Shown here: positions 9,943-19,094 of the stretch, piece after piece
Numbering within the stretch: position 1 is the stretch's first letter
Layout: each line of letters starts with the position of its first letter
Assembly (NCBI RefSeq): GCF_024372725.1
Contig: NZ_VOUA01000007.1
Span: 91,863 to 155,862 of the forward strand
Source of the DNA: Methanosarcina sp. KYL-1
GTDB lineage: Archaea; Halobacteriota; Methanosarcinia; Methanosarcinales; Methanosarcinaceae
Reading direction: 5' to 3'
Length of the DNA: 64,000 nucleotides
Position numbers and translations under genes: made by a program
Notes under the pieces: generated by a model
Database searches by the model: none
What the model saw: the letters and a program-made list of their open reading frames with translations, nothing else
What the model was told of the DNA's origin: nothing

Positions 9943-10045
9943 AACTGTCAGAGTTATCGAAATCTGTCAAATTTAGGATATATTTGGAATCGATGTACTA
10001 GTATCTTTGCACTGTTTTAGTTATCAAAATCTGTCAAATTAAGGG
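9943..10045. repeat. Direct repeat pair around an isolated inverted-repeat end
   Basis: The segments 9943-9979 and 10010-10045 are near-copies (both contain AAATCTGTCAAATT after an ACTGT...AG.GTTATC core). Between them, at 9982-10003, lies ATTTGGAATCGATGTACTAG, the right end of the palindromic element at 5138-5295. It looks like scar material from past insertions. Confidence 0.45.
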
Positions 10046-10103
10046 GTATTAACAAAGGTCAATTAGTTTCAGACAGTTAGTTGTTGAATTAAAATGATTT
10101 TAT

Positions 10104-10265
10104 TTATGTGGACGTTTGCGGAATGTCGGCTTTATGGTCTCTTTTCTTCGGGAGCTTCTCATCAATAAGTTAGTCAACTTCAAGTTCCTGGAAAACTCCA
10201 GCTATGAGACCAAGGTGACCTAAAAAGCTTGCACGTTTCACAGCTGCATCAACGCTTATACTACT
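10104..10265 (-). pseudogene. N-terminal fragment of an IS1634-type transposase (DUF4277)
   Basis: The minus strand encodes SISVDAAVKRASFLGHLG, then LIAGVFQELEVD, an in-frame TAA, LIDEKLPKKRDHK and a second stop. This matches the N-terminal DUF4277-like region of IS1634-family transposases, as I recall it from Methanosarcina genomes. The internal stop and missing catalytic core show that it is dead. Confidence 0.75.
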
Positions 10266-10428
10266 GTTTTTTGGGCTATTGAATTTCACTAATGTGAAAA
10301 TATAAAATAAAGTATGTTAAATTATACGTTTACCTGCCGAATGCAGGCTACAAGAATAAAGCCGCAAGATATCGTTTTTGGTCACAAAGTATAAACTCCG
10401 GTATAAGTGTTTCAAAACATCAACCACA

Positions 10429-11232
10429 TCAAAATTGACGACCAATGTACTCTTTTACCCAAATCCGTATTTGTTCAAATATATTATATTCCCAATGTAT
10501 AGGGTGAGTTAACAATAAGATAACCTGCATTTGTTTATCAACCGCCTCAATTGGAGATACTCCATATCTCCATAGCCCATTCTTCGCAGATGCATCTGAA
10601 ATATAAATATCAACTGAATTGAGAATATCTTTACTATAAGCTTCAGCTAACAATCCAAACTCCTGTATCTCTGAATCTTTAACTAAAATATTATTTGGTA
10701 ACCCAAGTTTTCTATTTATTGGCTCTCCATGCGATGCAGCAGTGTAAGTTTTGCCAAATAATATATTAAAATTGATGATTTCTTTTTTCAATTCTTCAAC
10801 ACAACTCAAATAATCACATTCTGTAAAATCATTTTTCTTTTTAATTCCCTTTTTTATAGCATATGTTGCTAAAGTTTCATAATGTAAGCCCACTTCACTT
10901 CCATACTTACTTATTTCTTCAATTAGTTTTTTGTTTACAGTTAGCCACCTAAAATAAAATGTAGAGTTCACCCCAATTTTTCTTTCGATCTTAAACATTT
11001 TGGATGCACCACTTATGGAATAATCAATATCGTGGCGCATAATCAATACTTTCTGATCTGGAACACTTCGATAGTTCATGTACCAGTCAAACAATGATGT
11101 TACTGTATATCCGTTTTTAACAGCATGTTTTACAATATTTTCATATTCTTCCCATCGAGGTTTCTGTAAGCTTAGCCACAAAGACATCGATATATTCTTT
11201 AATAGTCTTGTACCTTTATTATTCAGATTCAT
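10429..11232 (-). CDS. Polysaccharide-deacetylase-like protein
   Basis: The protein has 267 residues. RHDID (66-70) and GLHYE (115-119) match the metal-binding Asp and His motifs of the NodB/CE4 fold. ASHGEPINR further on fits a later conserved His. Members remove acetyl groups from sugars, but several relatives in surface-glycan clusters have no tested activity. It is paralogous to the gene at 22850-23689, which shares the order RHDxD, NST.YFR, G.E.G.HYE. It overlaps the upstream glycosyltransferase by four bases and is the last gene of the minus-strand run. No signal peptide is visible, so a cytoplasmic substrate is likely. Confidence 0.75.
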   Translation of the reverse strand: MNLNNKGTRLLKNISMSLWLSLQKPRWEEYENIVKHAVKNGYTVTSLFDWYMNYRSVPDQKVLIMRHDIDYSISGASKMFKIERKIGVNSTFYFRWLTVNKKLIEEISKYGSEVGLHYETLATYAIKKGIKKKNDFTECDYLSCVEELKKEIINFNILFGKTYTAASHGEPINRKLGLPNNILVKDSEIQEFGLLAEAYSKDILNSVDIYISDASAKNGLWRYGVSPIEAVDKQMQVILLLTHPIHWEYNIFEQIRIWVKEYIGRQF

Positions 11233-12455
11233 ATTTCAACTTCTATTTGGTTGTATAATTTAATTAGTTTCAAACTCTCTTCTTCCCAGCTATACTGTTT
11301 TTTAGATATTAATACATTTTTTATCTTCTGTTCGTATATATCTGGATCGATTACTTTTTTTATTGCATTTGCCATGCTTTCAGGATCTCTTGGGTCGAAA
11401 ACCTCTCCCATTTTCCCATCTATTGCCAACCTTCTCATTTCTGGAAAATTGCTGACCGCAAAAGGAATTCCTGCCATTATAAATTCTCCAACTTTGTTAG
11501 GTAATGAAAAATAGTAACTCAAACATATGTTTTGAACAGGGGCAACTCCAATGTCAGCTGAGCTGACATAATCTATTAATACTTCGTGAGGGACAGCATC
11601 TAACATTTTCACTTTATTAGAATAACCCTCTTGCTCAATTCTTTTTCGAATTTTATCCTTAAGATAACCATCTCCCATTATAACTACAACCACATCATCC
11701 AAGTATTTGCTGCATGTAATAAGTTGTTCTATTCCTCTTCCTTTAAAAACAGCCCCCTGGTACAACACTATCTTTTTATTTTCATCAATAGATAATTCGT
11801 CTCTTAGTTTTCTGCTTTTACTCACATTAGAGTATTCTGGAAAGTTAGCCACAACAACTGGATTTTGAATTTTATATTTCTGGGCAAGGTAATCAGAAAT
11901 TGATTTATTAACGGTAATTACTTTATCTGCTTTTTTTATTAAGAAATTCTCCATGATGAAAATAAACGGTTTTTGAATCCTGCCGCGTGATGAAATAAAA
12001 TTTCGACTTTCGGTCCAAAGCTCGTGTGAATCATATACTAATTTTTTTCTTTTTATAGATGAGGAGATGTATCCAACTAATAACGTTTCAAAGTCATGTG
12101 CGTGATATACGTCTGTATTTTCATTCAATAATATGTGCAATGTATTTATATTATATATTGTGTGATATATTTGTAAAACAAGATGGTCAAGAATTTTTAG
12201 AAAAATATTTTTTCTGTTGTATTGGTACACTTGAGAACTAAATGGGTTGATATGTTTAAAGAGTGTTAAATCACTTATTTTAGCTATTTTTACATCTGCA
12301 TTTGATAATTTTTCAGAATTATTACTTAAATTATCCCCAAAGATAGTTATTGAAACTTGGTGCCCGTTTTCCATCAATGTTTTACATTCCTTTAAGACAC
12401 GTGAATCTTTTTTTAATTCACCAAATGACCTTTTTAAAATCATACACACTTTCAT
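11229..12455 (-). CDS. Glycosyltransferase, GT4 family
   Basis: This 408-residue protein has the GT-B layout. The N-terminal half opens with MKVCMILKRSFGELKKDSRV and contains DVYHAHDFETL. The C-terminal half holds KIVLYQGAVFKGRGIEQLI and the nucleotide-sugar site EFIMAGIPFAVSNFPEMR. The enzyme should transfer a sugar from a nucleotide donor to a growing glycan at the inner face of the membrane; donor and acceptor cannot be told from sequence. It overlaps the downstream deacetylase-like gene by four bases and begins three bases after the preceding gene's stop, so translational coupling is likely. Confidence 0.88.
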   Translation of the reverse strand: MKVCMILKRSFGELKKDSRVLKECKTLMENGHQVSITIFGDNLSNNSEKLSNADVKIAKISDLTLFKHINPFSSQVYQYNRKNIFLKILDHLVLQIYHTIYNINTLHILLNENTDVYHAHDFETLLVGYISSSIKRKKLVYDSHELWTESRNFISSRGRIQKPFIFIMENFLIKKADKVITVNKSISDYLAQKYKIQNPVVVANFPEYSNVSKSRKLRDELSIDENKKIVLYQGAVFKGRGIEQLITCSKYLDDVVVVIMGDGYLKDKIRKRIEQEGYSNKVKMLDAVPHEVLIDYVSSADIGVAPVQNICLSYYFSLPNKVGEFIMAGIPFAVSNFPEMRRLAIDGKMGEVFDPRDPESMANAIKKVIDPDIYEQKIKNVLISKKQYSWEEESLKLIKLYNQIEVEI

Positions 12456-12458
12456 ATT

Positions 12459-13523
12459 TCACAACCATTTGTTTTTGTAATTATTATCAGATTTATAACT
12501 GTTAGATGTTACAATTTTTATTAATTCACTAAAACGTTGCTCCCAAGCCATTTTAGTCATTTTATCTAAGGTAGTATTTTTATCAATCGAAAAGCTTTGA
12601 ATATTATTAAGAGCATCCGATAAGTTGCTTTCATCCCACTTATCTATATACATGATATTATCATTTAGATCTACATAAGATGCATATTCTGAAATTCCTT
12701 CCAATTGTGTTGAAATAATCGGCTTACAAGAAGCTAACGCAGATCCTAGCTTCATAGGCATACATATTTCAAAATAGTCATTAGTCGGATAAGGTATTAG
12801 GATAACATCAACATCTCTCAATTTGTGTATAAGATTTTCATGGTCCATTTGACCTAAATATTTAACATTATTTGATTGTGCAATCTCTTCACCATCAGAA
12901 GGGCCAACAAGATGTAGTTCCCAATTACTAAAATTTGAAAATATGTTAATGATTTCAGGAATAGCTTTTCCTCTTTTCATACTCCCAAAGTACACAGCTA
13001 TTTTTTTATTGTTTTCACATTTTATACTTGTAGGTGAGATGCTTAATTCATCTTTACCTATTCCAGGTGGCATAACTATTAAATGTTTATTTTTTAAAGA
13101 CTTAAAATAATTTGTTAAACCTGGAGCTGCAATGATTATATTATGTGAACAGTATATTAAAAGCGACTCAATTAACCATATTGAACATCTTTGAAAAATC
13201 GAATATTTTTTTCCATCTAAATCAAATTGTTGTGCTACAGGAGAATCATGGATAGTTAGTATTAACTTTTTTCTTGAAACCAAAGACATGAAAATGGCAA
13301 TCAAGGACATTGATCTTCTTGAAGGATAATGAAACCATAAGATTTTATTTTTCAGAAACGAAAGCTTAATAAGCATTTTTAAACTATTAAAACTATCCAT
13401 ATAATATATTTTATTTCCGGCCTGTTTAAGCGCAAGCTGTGAGTAATATTTTCTTACAGTACCCCCATAAGTCATGTTCTTTTTATCTTCAATTTTATTA
13501 TTATCAAAAAATATTACATTCAT
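12459..13523 (-). CDS. Glycosyltransferase, GT4-like
   Basis: The protein has about 354 residues from the ATG at 13523; a GTG at 13559 in the same frame would overlap the previous gene by eight bases. The ATG is preferred because GTGGGT stands about six bases upstream and the product then begins MNVIFFDNN. The C-terminal half contains KIAVYFGSMKRGKAIPEIIN, HLVGPSDGEE and a late CMPMKLGSALASCKPIIST segment, the usual acceptor and donor elements of GT-B enzymes. The substrate is unknown. It lies among three other glycosyltransferases in the same direction. Confidence 0.8.
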   Translation of the reverse strand: MNVIFFDNNKIEDKKNMTYGGTVRKYYSQLALKQAGNKIYYMDSFNSLKMLIKLSFLKNKILWFHYPSRRSMSLIAIFMSLVSRKKLILTIHDSPVAQQFDLDGKKYSIFQRCSIWLIESLLIYCSHNIIIAAPGLTNYFKSLKNKHLIVMPPGIGKDELSISPTSIKCENNKKIAVYFGSMKRGKAIPEIINIFSNFSNWELHLVGPSDGEEIAQSNNVKYLGQMDHENLIHKLRDVDVILIPYPTNDYFEICMPMKLGSALASCKPIISTQLEGISEYASYVDLNDNIMYIDKWDESNLSDALNNIQSFSIDKNTTLDKMTKMAWEQRFSELIKIVTSNSYKSDNNYKNKWL

Positions 13524-13551
13524 AATATACCCACTGACATCACTAACATAA

Positions 13552-14679
13552 TTACCCACATAGAGAATCTATACACTGCTTGAACTTTAAGAATAGTTTT
13601 TTATTATTATTTTTCTCTTCAAATATCTTCCTCGAATTTATACCCATTTCATTTTCTAGTGTATCATCTGAAATTATCTTTAATATCGCCTTTGATAACT
13701 CCAAACTATTTCCATTGCTCACCATGTATCCGTTTATACCCTCTTTTACCATATCATACCCGGCACCAACTGCATCAGTCGTTATTACAGGCTTTCCAAA
13801 AGCCATTGCCTCGTTTACAACTAAACCCCATGGATCATAAATATTATTAATGAATATTGAAGGTAAAATAAAAAGATTGCATGCTTTATAATAAGATCCT
13901 TTTTCACTCTCGTTTCCTACAAATCCTTGAAAAAGAATATTTGTAACACCCATTTCTTTGGATAATTCTTTACAGTGATTTTCTAAAGGACCGGTTCCTA
14001 CGATGATCAAAAAAGCGTTGTCTATCTGTTGATTCACAAGTGATATAGCTTCAATCAAAAACGTCAAGCCTTTTTCTTCAACAAGCCTTCCAACATACAA
14101 TATAATTTTCTTATTTTGCAAATTGAGTTTTTCCCTGAAATCACCGCTATAAATTTGACTGTAGTCTACAGAGCATTGTGGATGAGTAAAAACCTTATCT
14201 TTATCTACCCCGATACCTGCTTGTGCTTGAGCCGCTTTAGTTCCCGTAGCTATAACTGCATCAGAATGTCTTGATATAAAAAAAGTAATGGAGTTTAGGA
14301 TTTTTCTTGTAGTGGATGTATTCTCCCAGTGCCAGAATTCCGTCCAGTATATAAATTTTTTACGAGTTAATTTTGCAATTGGCCAGCAGATGTACCAGCT
14401 ATTGGATACTAAAAAAACATCATATTTTCCAAAAAGTAATTCCTTTATTAATTTGGGGTACATTCCAATATCGCGATTTCTTATTAAATACTTTGTCCTT
14501 AATATTTTATGTTTCCAGCCAGGAGGATTTAAATGCTTTTCCTTAACGTTTGCTTGCCCTCTTCCTTGCTTTGTAAAAATAAAGGTGATGTCGTATTCAG
14601 AGTTAAGCATCTCAAATAATTCTATTCTATAATCCATAAGTGCAGGATGAATAAAACCGATTTTTATGTTTTTGTTCAT
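13552..14679 (-). CDS. Glycosyltransferase, GT4 family
   Basis: The protein has 375 residues from the ATG at 14679, which has GGGG seven bases upstream; an in-frame TTG at 14691 is less likely. The GT4 signature is clear: KIILYVGRLVEEKGLTFLIE in the donor domain, LIIVGTGPLENH, then NEAMAFGKPVITTDAVGAGY, which carries the Glu that contacts the nucleotide ribose. An N-terminal GFIHPALMDYRIELFEML segment fits acceptor-side Rossmann folding. The preceding gene ends 58 bases upstream. It probably adds one sugar of the surface glycan made by this cluster. Confidence 0.9.
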   Translation of the reverse strand: MNKNIKIGFIHPALMDYRIELFEMLNSEYDITFIFTKQGRGQANVKEKHLNPPGWKHKILRTKYLIRNRDIGMYPKLIKELLFGKYDVFLVSNSWYICWPIAKLTRKKFIYWTEFWHWENTSTTRKILNSITFFISRHSDAVIATGTKAAQAQAGIGVDKDKVFTHPQCSVDYSQIYSGDFREKLNLQNKKIILYVGRLVEEKGLTFLIEAISLVNQQIDNAFLIIVGTGPLENHCKELSKEMGVTNILFQGFVGNESEKGSYYKACNLFILPSIFINNIYDPWGLVVNEAMAFGKPVITTDAVGAGYDMVKEGINGYMVSNGNSLELSKAILKIISDDTLENEMGINSRKIFEEKNNNKKLFLKFKQCIDSLCG

Positions 14680-14737
14680 AATGTACCCCAATCTTCAGTT
14701 GATATGTTTTCCAAGGAGATCAGTACTTCTTCATTTA

Positions 14738-16294
14738 TCAGTCTATTATCCATATGCTAATCCCTCCATCATCAAATATGGAACTCTTTTTTGATCTAAT
14801 AGATTGAATTCCACGTCCTGAATTCGTTGACGGCATTATAAAGTAGGATAAATCGTAAGACTTCAAAATTGGTTTCACTCCTTTATAATCAATATCATTT
14901 TCCAACATCCACCTTGTTTTTCCTTGAATATCTACACTATTTTCAGCTAAATAGGGTCCATTGAAGTAAAAACTTGATGATGTTGGACTTACTTCACTTA
15001 CTTCTATTTGTGATCCATTTATGAAACCATAAGCTAAATCTGATGTCCCAGCTAGTGGCATTATCGGGTGTCCATCTGATGCAACGAAAAGTCGGTTTGA
15101 TTCACCAATCCCGAAACCATATTTATTTTGTGGGATATATTCATTTGACCAGACGCTTGCAGAATAAGTAGAGTCTTTCATAAACCAGTTGTAATCCGAA
15201 ATCCTGTTCGTTCGTTCATGGTTATAATATGATGAAAAAACTGTAGATGACAGTATCAAAAATACAACAAACACTTTATAAGTAGTAGATTTAACGGATG
15301 CATCTAATAGATTTCGAAAAGCAATTGATATAAAAATAATTAGATATAATAATAGAACATAAGTTCCGTAAGTAGGGTTATAATTAAAAGGAATTAATAT
15401 AAGTATTAATATTAAGAAATACCACTCTTTTAATATTTTATTTTTCTTAAATGCTAAATAGATAATCCCAGAAGCTGCAAAAAAGATTAATGGTCCAATA
15501 AACCGCGTGTTTATTGTAAGCATGCTAATAATCCAGCCATATCTTGATCCAGCTTTTATCATCGATCCATCTATAAAAGGTATTAAAAAAACGATCGATA
15601 ATCCGAAAAGGTAGAGATAATTAAAATTAAAGTTAATATGTATGGGCATTGTTTTCTGTGAAAATGCTTTTGAAAATAATGTTAAAAATACATATATAAT
15701 TGTAAGAGGGAATAAGAAATAAAAAAAGTTGTGTGTCGTAGCAAGAAATACTCCAATCATTAATACAAGAATCGAACTTTTTAAGTATTCAATCTTACTC
15801 AATAAGGCGAATAAAAATAAAGGAAGTAAAACCATGAACAGTCCTCTTGAGCTTGGTTCCCATGTAGTGAAAACCAATATTCCCTGAGAAGTGGAGAATA
15901 GAAATGCCGTTACGTATTTAAACAAAAAATCATCGTAAATATGTCCTGCTAATACATATGTTGTAAATACGCTAAATAAACCTATAAGTATTGAATAAAG
16001 TAATATCGATTTCTCCATATGTATGCCAGTTAAGCCAATAATCTGTGAAAATCCTGAAAGAGAAAAAGGTAAAGCACTAGCATATGAATAAGGATATAGT
16101 CCAGCAACTGAAAGCCAATTTATCCACCAGTTTGCTTGTCCAAAAGTAGTAATTGAATTAGCCAAGGAATGTATAAAAAATGAGTCAAATCCTTTTTCAT
16201 GAGGAATTGAAGGAATCCTTATTACTATGTTTTGTATTAATAGCAATGCAAGCATAACTATTTTGTTTTTCTTTGAAACTTCAACTTTGAGCAT
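14738..16294 (-). CDS. Polytopic membrane protein, possible GT-C glycosyltransferase
   Basis: This 518-residue protein has roughly 10-12 hydrophobic helices in the first 360 residues, followed by a soluble tail of about 150 residues. The early FDSFFIHSLANSITTFGQ segment and the YPYSYASALP loop recall the first external loop of GT-C enzymes, which use polyprenyl-linked sugars, but no firm family motif is seen. Its place between a GT2 enzyme and a GT4 enzyme supports a role in glycan transfer or polymerisation. The start overlaps the end of the GT2 gene by 37 bases; a later start is possible. Function is unproven. Confidence 0.6.
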   Translation of the reverse strand: MLKVEVSKKNKIVMLALLLIQNIVIRIPSIPHEKGFDSFFIHSLANSITTFGQANWWINWLSVAGLYPYSYASALPFSLSGFSQIIGLTGIHMEKSILLYSILIGLFSVFTTYVLAGHIYDDFLFKYVTAFLFSTSQGILVFTTWEPSSRGLFMVLLPLFLFALLSKIEYLKSSILVLMIGVFLATTHNFFYFLFPLTIIYVFLTLFSKAFSQKTMPIHINFNFNYLYLFGLSIVFLIPFIDGSMIKAGSRYGWIISMLTINTRFIGPLIFFAASGIIYLAFKKNKILKEWYFLILILILIPFNYNPTYGTYVLLLYLIIFISIAFRNLLDASVKSTTYKVFVVFLILSSTVFSSYYNHERTNRISDYNWFMKDSTYSASVWSNEYIPQNKYGFGIGESNRLFVASDGHPIMPLAGTSDLAYGFINGSQIEVSEVSPTSSSFYFNGPYLAENSVDIQGKTRWMLENDIDYKGVKPILKSYDLSYFIMPSTNSGRGIQSIRSKKSSIFDDGGISIWIID

Positions 16295-17160
16295 AGTATA
16301 TTCCTCAGCCTTTTGTCATAGTAATTAAGAACTTCTTTATCATCTATTCGGGGGCTTTTTTTCAGATAACTTGCAAAGTACCCATAGATATACGCAATTC
16401 CAATACCAGTTTTAAAATAACCCTTTCTACTATAGAAAAGACTCATTCCTTTTAGCAAAACATGCGATCGTGTGTATCCTATGAAATAATTGTTAGAGCC
16501 CAGCTTTTTATATCCTATCCACTGTCCTTGAGCACTCGCATATGGCCTGGTCGAAACTGCATTAATACTCTCATACTGTCTTGTATCCCAACCTTTTATT
16601 TTTGCTTTAACATTTGAAACGCTATCTGGGCTACACGTTAGAAGATACCTGTCTGTTTCTTCGAAACATTCTTTTCTCCATAGACGTGCGCCTCCGCTAG
16701 GCAAATCGCTTCTGAAGTTGCTCCATAGAATTTTCCCATCCACAATATTTCCTATGTGACCGCTGCAAATTCCAAGCTTAGAGTTTTTTACGAATTCAGA
16801 CATTAGAGCTTCAAAATAATTAGTTTCGAGAATTATATCTGCATCAACAACTCCAATATACACATAATTAATTCCATGATCTAGACAATACCGGATAGCG
16901 TAATCAAATCCTTGTCTATATACATGAGCAACATGTATTCCTAGGTCTCTAGGTGCTTCATTTAGCCTGATAGTTTTTATCCAATTATACTTTTCAGTTA
17001 TTTCCTTTAATGTATTTGGTGTTTTATCTGTGCTTCCATCATCTACAATTACCCAAAGCTTAGGCTGTATAGTTTGATTAACAACTGACTCTATGAGTTT
17101 TGGTAGACTTTCTTCTTCATTTTTGCACGGTGTTACAAGTGTATAGTCTGTCATAGCCAT
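16258..17160 (-). CDS. Glycosyltransferase, GT2 family
   Basis: This 300-residue GT-A enzyme begins YTLVTPCKNEEESLPKLIES. It contains VIVDDGSTDKT (about residues 38-47) and GVVDADIILE, the DxD-like metal site that holds the nucleotide sugar. The C-terminus has no long membrane domain, so this is not a processive synthase. It overlaps the LmbE-like gene upstream by ten bases if the first ATG is used; the second ATG (17154) would reduce the overlap to four. The tight coupling suggests that both act on the same precursor. Confidence 0.88.
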   Translation of the reverse strand: MAMTDYTLVTPCKNEEESLPKLIESVVNQTIQPKLWVIVDDGSTDKTPNTLKEITEKYNWIKTIRLNEAPRDLGIHVAHVYRQGFDYAIRYCLDHGINYVYIGVVDADIILETNYFEALMSEFVKNSKLGICSGHIGNIVDGKILWSNFRSDLPSGGARLWRKECFEETDRYLLTCSPDSVSNVKAKIKGWDTRQYESINAVSTRPYASAQGQWIGYKKLGSNNYFIGYTRSHVLLKGMSLFYSRKGYFKTGIGIAYIYGYFASYLKKSPRIDDKEVLNYYDKRLRNILCSKLKFQRKTK

Positions 17161-17795
17161 AGACTATCATCCATTCTTATTACTTCAAAACATTCGGCGT
17201 ATTTGTATCCCATCGCCCAACCGTAATTTTTTGCCATAGCATTTATACACTCGATTAGCTTTTCACCACCGAACTTTTCATACTGGCTGCTGTAAGCTCT
17301 TATTGCATTCAGTTTAATTTCTATAGTTTCTGTTATGTCAACAAAAAACTGAGGTCTAAAAGCAAAAACATTCGGACGGTAAGGCAACGGCGAACCACTC
17401 AGCAAATTTTTAACCCTTCCTTGACGACAGACTGCAAACATTATTTCTGATGCAGCTTTGTGGTCTTGATGGGAGTCAAAAGGATGATGGGAAATACAAA
17501 CATCAGGTTTTATTTTATCTACTAATTTGTCTACCTTGGAAATAATTTCTCCATTGGTTTTTAACTCAGTATCTTGATAATCGAAAAATATAACCTCTTT
17601 TATCCCCAAAATATCTGCTACTTCTTTAGCTTCATCTCTTCTTTGTTTTACTGAAATACTAACTCTGTCTTTATATCCAGAAGTTAAAATGAGATGGTAT
17701 ACGTCGTACCCGTTTCTTGCAAACTTTGCAATCGTGCCTCCAGACTCAAGTTCCATGTCATCTGGATGGGCACTTACTGCAAGGATTTTTTTCAT
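17151..17795 (-). CDS. PIG-L/LmbE-family N-acetylglucosamine deacetylase
   Basis: The protein has 214 residues. AHPDDMELESGG at residues 9-20 is the zinc-binding and catalytic motif (His10, Asp13, with Asp12 as general base), and HHPFDSHQDH (103-112) gives the third zinc ligand, His112. Enzymes of this family remove acetyl groups from N-acetylglucosamine in lipid-linked or nucleotide sugars. The next gene upstream encodes a GNAT acyltransferase and overlaps it by four bases, so a deacetylate-then-reacylate pair is a reasonable guess. All metal ligands are present, so it should be active. No signal peptide is seen. Confidence 0.9.
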   Translation of the reverse strand: MKKILAVSAHPDDMELESGGTIAKFARNGYDVYHLILTSGYKDRVSISVKQRRDEAKEVADILGIKEVIFFDYQDTELKTNGEIISKVDKLVDKIKPDVCISHHPFDSHQDHKAASEIMFAVCRQGRVKNLLSGSPLPYRPNVFAFRPQFFVDITETIEIKLNAIRAYSSQYEKFGGEKLIECINAMAKNYGWAMGYKYAECFEVIRMDDSLWL

Positions 17796-18220
17796 TGTAA
17801 TAACCTCTGATAAATATAATTTTCATTTTCTGAATATGCACGTTTAAATCCTGACTTTTCATAAAAATTATGGGCGGTAGCATTGTCTGTTTTTACTTTC
17901 AACGTAATACTATTCAGCTTGTGGTTTGTGGAATTAATCACCTTTGTGATCAACTGTGTTCCTACTCCCATATTTTGGAATTCCTTTCTTACAGCAAATC
18001 TATGAATATGCAATGTACGTTCATTTTTTATAGAACATATTATAAATCCAGCAACAGTATCTTCTCTTAAAGCAACATAACTGTTATCCCATTTCCCATT
18101 AAGCTCTACCAAAAAGTTTTCATGTCTCCAGCGTTCATTAATTTTTATGACTGAGTCTATTTCTATCAATTCTTCTATATTTTCGAGTAATATTTCTTTT
18201 GTTAATTTTATTATATTCAT
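17792..18220 (-). CDS. GNAT N-acyltransferase
   Basis: This 142-residue single-domain protein has the GNAT motif A region at FAVRKEFQNMGVGTQLITKV, where the Q..G.G loop binds the acyl-CoA pyrophosphate. It ends with NFYEKSGFKRAY, the usual motif B. It would move an acetyl or other acyl group from CoA to an amine, here possibly an amino sugar exposed by the neighbouring deacetylase. It shares one base with the WbqC gene and four with the LmbE-like gene. The substrate is inferred only from neighbours. Confidence 0.85.
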   Translation of the reverse strand: MNIIKLTKEILLENIEELIEIDSVIKINERWRHENFLVELNGKWDNSYVALREDTVAGFIICSIKNERTLHIHRFAVRKEFQNMGVGTQLITKVINSTNHKLNSITLKVKTDNATAHNFYEKSGFKRAYSENENYIYQRLLQ

Positions 18221-18888
18221 TATGGGATTCTCCCATCATTAAATAATGAATCAATAGCAGACATATTTGGCTCAAATCCATTATACTGCTGTTGATAAGC
18301 TGGATGTTTGAACTCTTGAAAAGTCACATGGATATTTTTTTCCTCAAATAACTGGTGTTCAAGGTAATTTTTTCCCATGGGTCCTGATAAGTAAACATCC
18401 CCCTCAACTGCGCTTACAAGATCAACGAGTTTCTCGGTGGATTTTGAATTGAATCCGAATTCACTGGAATAGATTATCTCCGTAGCAATGTCAAATGATT
18501 TCATCAGAAATTCTATTAGTTCCATGTTAATATCGATAAGCACGTCGTATTGTTGTTCATAGATCCGCTGAATATCTTTTTCATACTTTGGATAATAGGG
18601 AGCTTTTCTATAGTTGTCGTGGATTTCTTTGAAATGTGCTTCCTGCCAGTTCATACCACTTATTTTTACATTATTTTTTATTTTTATTTGATTAATTGGT
18701 ATATGCTTTTTTTCAACTGGAACAGTGAGCCACTCCCACCCATGGTGTATCCTTATCCGGTTTCTGTGTTGAAAATCTCCTTTACTAAACTGGGCATCAT
18801 CATAGATAATAAATACATCAGACTTCTTCAGCTTATCAACAAAACCCATATATGGCAAATAATTCGGTTGATGTATTCCCACTATCAT
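18220..18888 (-). CDS. WbqC-family protein
   Basis: The 222-residue protein opens with MIVGIHQPNYLPYMGFVDKL and continues with FIIYDDAQFSKGDFQHRNRI, both diagnostic of the WbqC family. HGWEWLTVPVEKK also fits. WbqC proteins are widespread in O-antigen and glycan clusters and are thought to take part in amino-sugar modification or glycine transfer, but a firm reaction is not established to my knowledge. Full length is present. It abuts the GNAT gene, which supports a shared modification step. A 118-bp miniature element separates it from the gene upstream. Confidence 0.85.
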   Translation of the reverse strand: MIVGIHQPNYLPYMGFVDKLKKSDVFIIYDDAQFSKGDFQHRNRIRIHHGWEWLTVPVEKKHIPINQIKIKNNVKISGMNWQEAHFKEIHDNYRKAPYYPKYEKDIQRIYEQQYDVLIDINMELIEFLMKSFDIATEIIYSSEFGFNSKSTEKLVDLVSAVEGDVYLSGPMGKNYLEHQLFEEKNIHVTFQEFKHPAYQQQYNGFEPNMSAIDSLFNDGRIP

Positions 18889-18949
18889 TTTTCCAACACA
18901 TTCCTACTTTTATTTCTAAATTATCTATATTTTTATTTTAACTACTACA

Positions 18950-19067
18950 TAGGACTTACGCAGTTGAACAAAAAAACCAGTGGCATTAGACACAAAACTG
19001 TCTCAATCACAATCATGTTGACGAGTTCGCATGTGCCTGATTTTACTCTTCAAGTGCGTAAGTCCTA
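18950..19067. mobile_element. 118-bp MITE with target duplication
   Basis: The ends are inverted repeats of 18 bases with one mismatch: TAGGACTTACGCAGTTGA at the left and TAGGACTTACGCACTTGA as the reverse complement of the right. The sequence TACTACA flanks both sides directly (18943-18949 and 19068-19074), a 7-base target duplication. There is no coding capacity inside. Such a clean structure indicates a fairly recent insertion by a transposase encoded elsewhere. Confidence 0.85.
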
Positions 19068-19094
19068 TACTACATTTAAATTTGCGAACTTATA

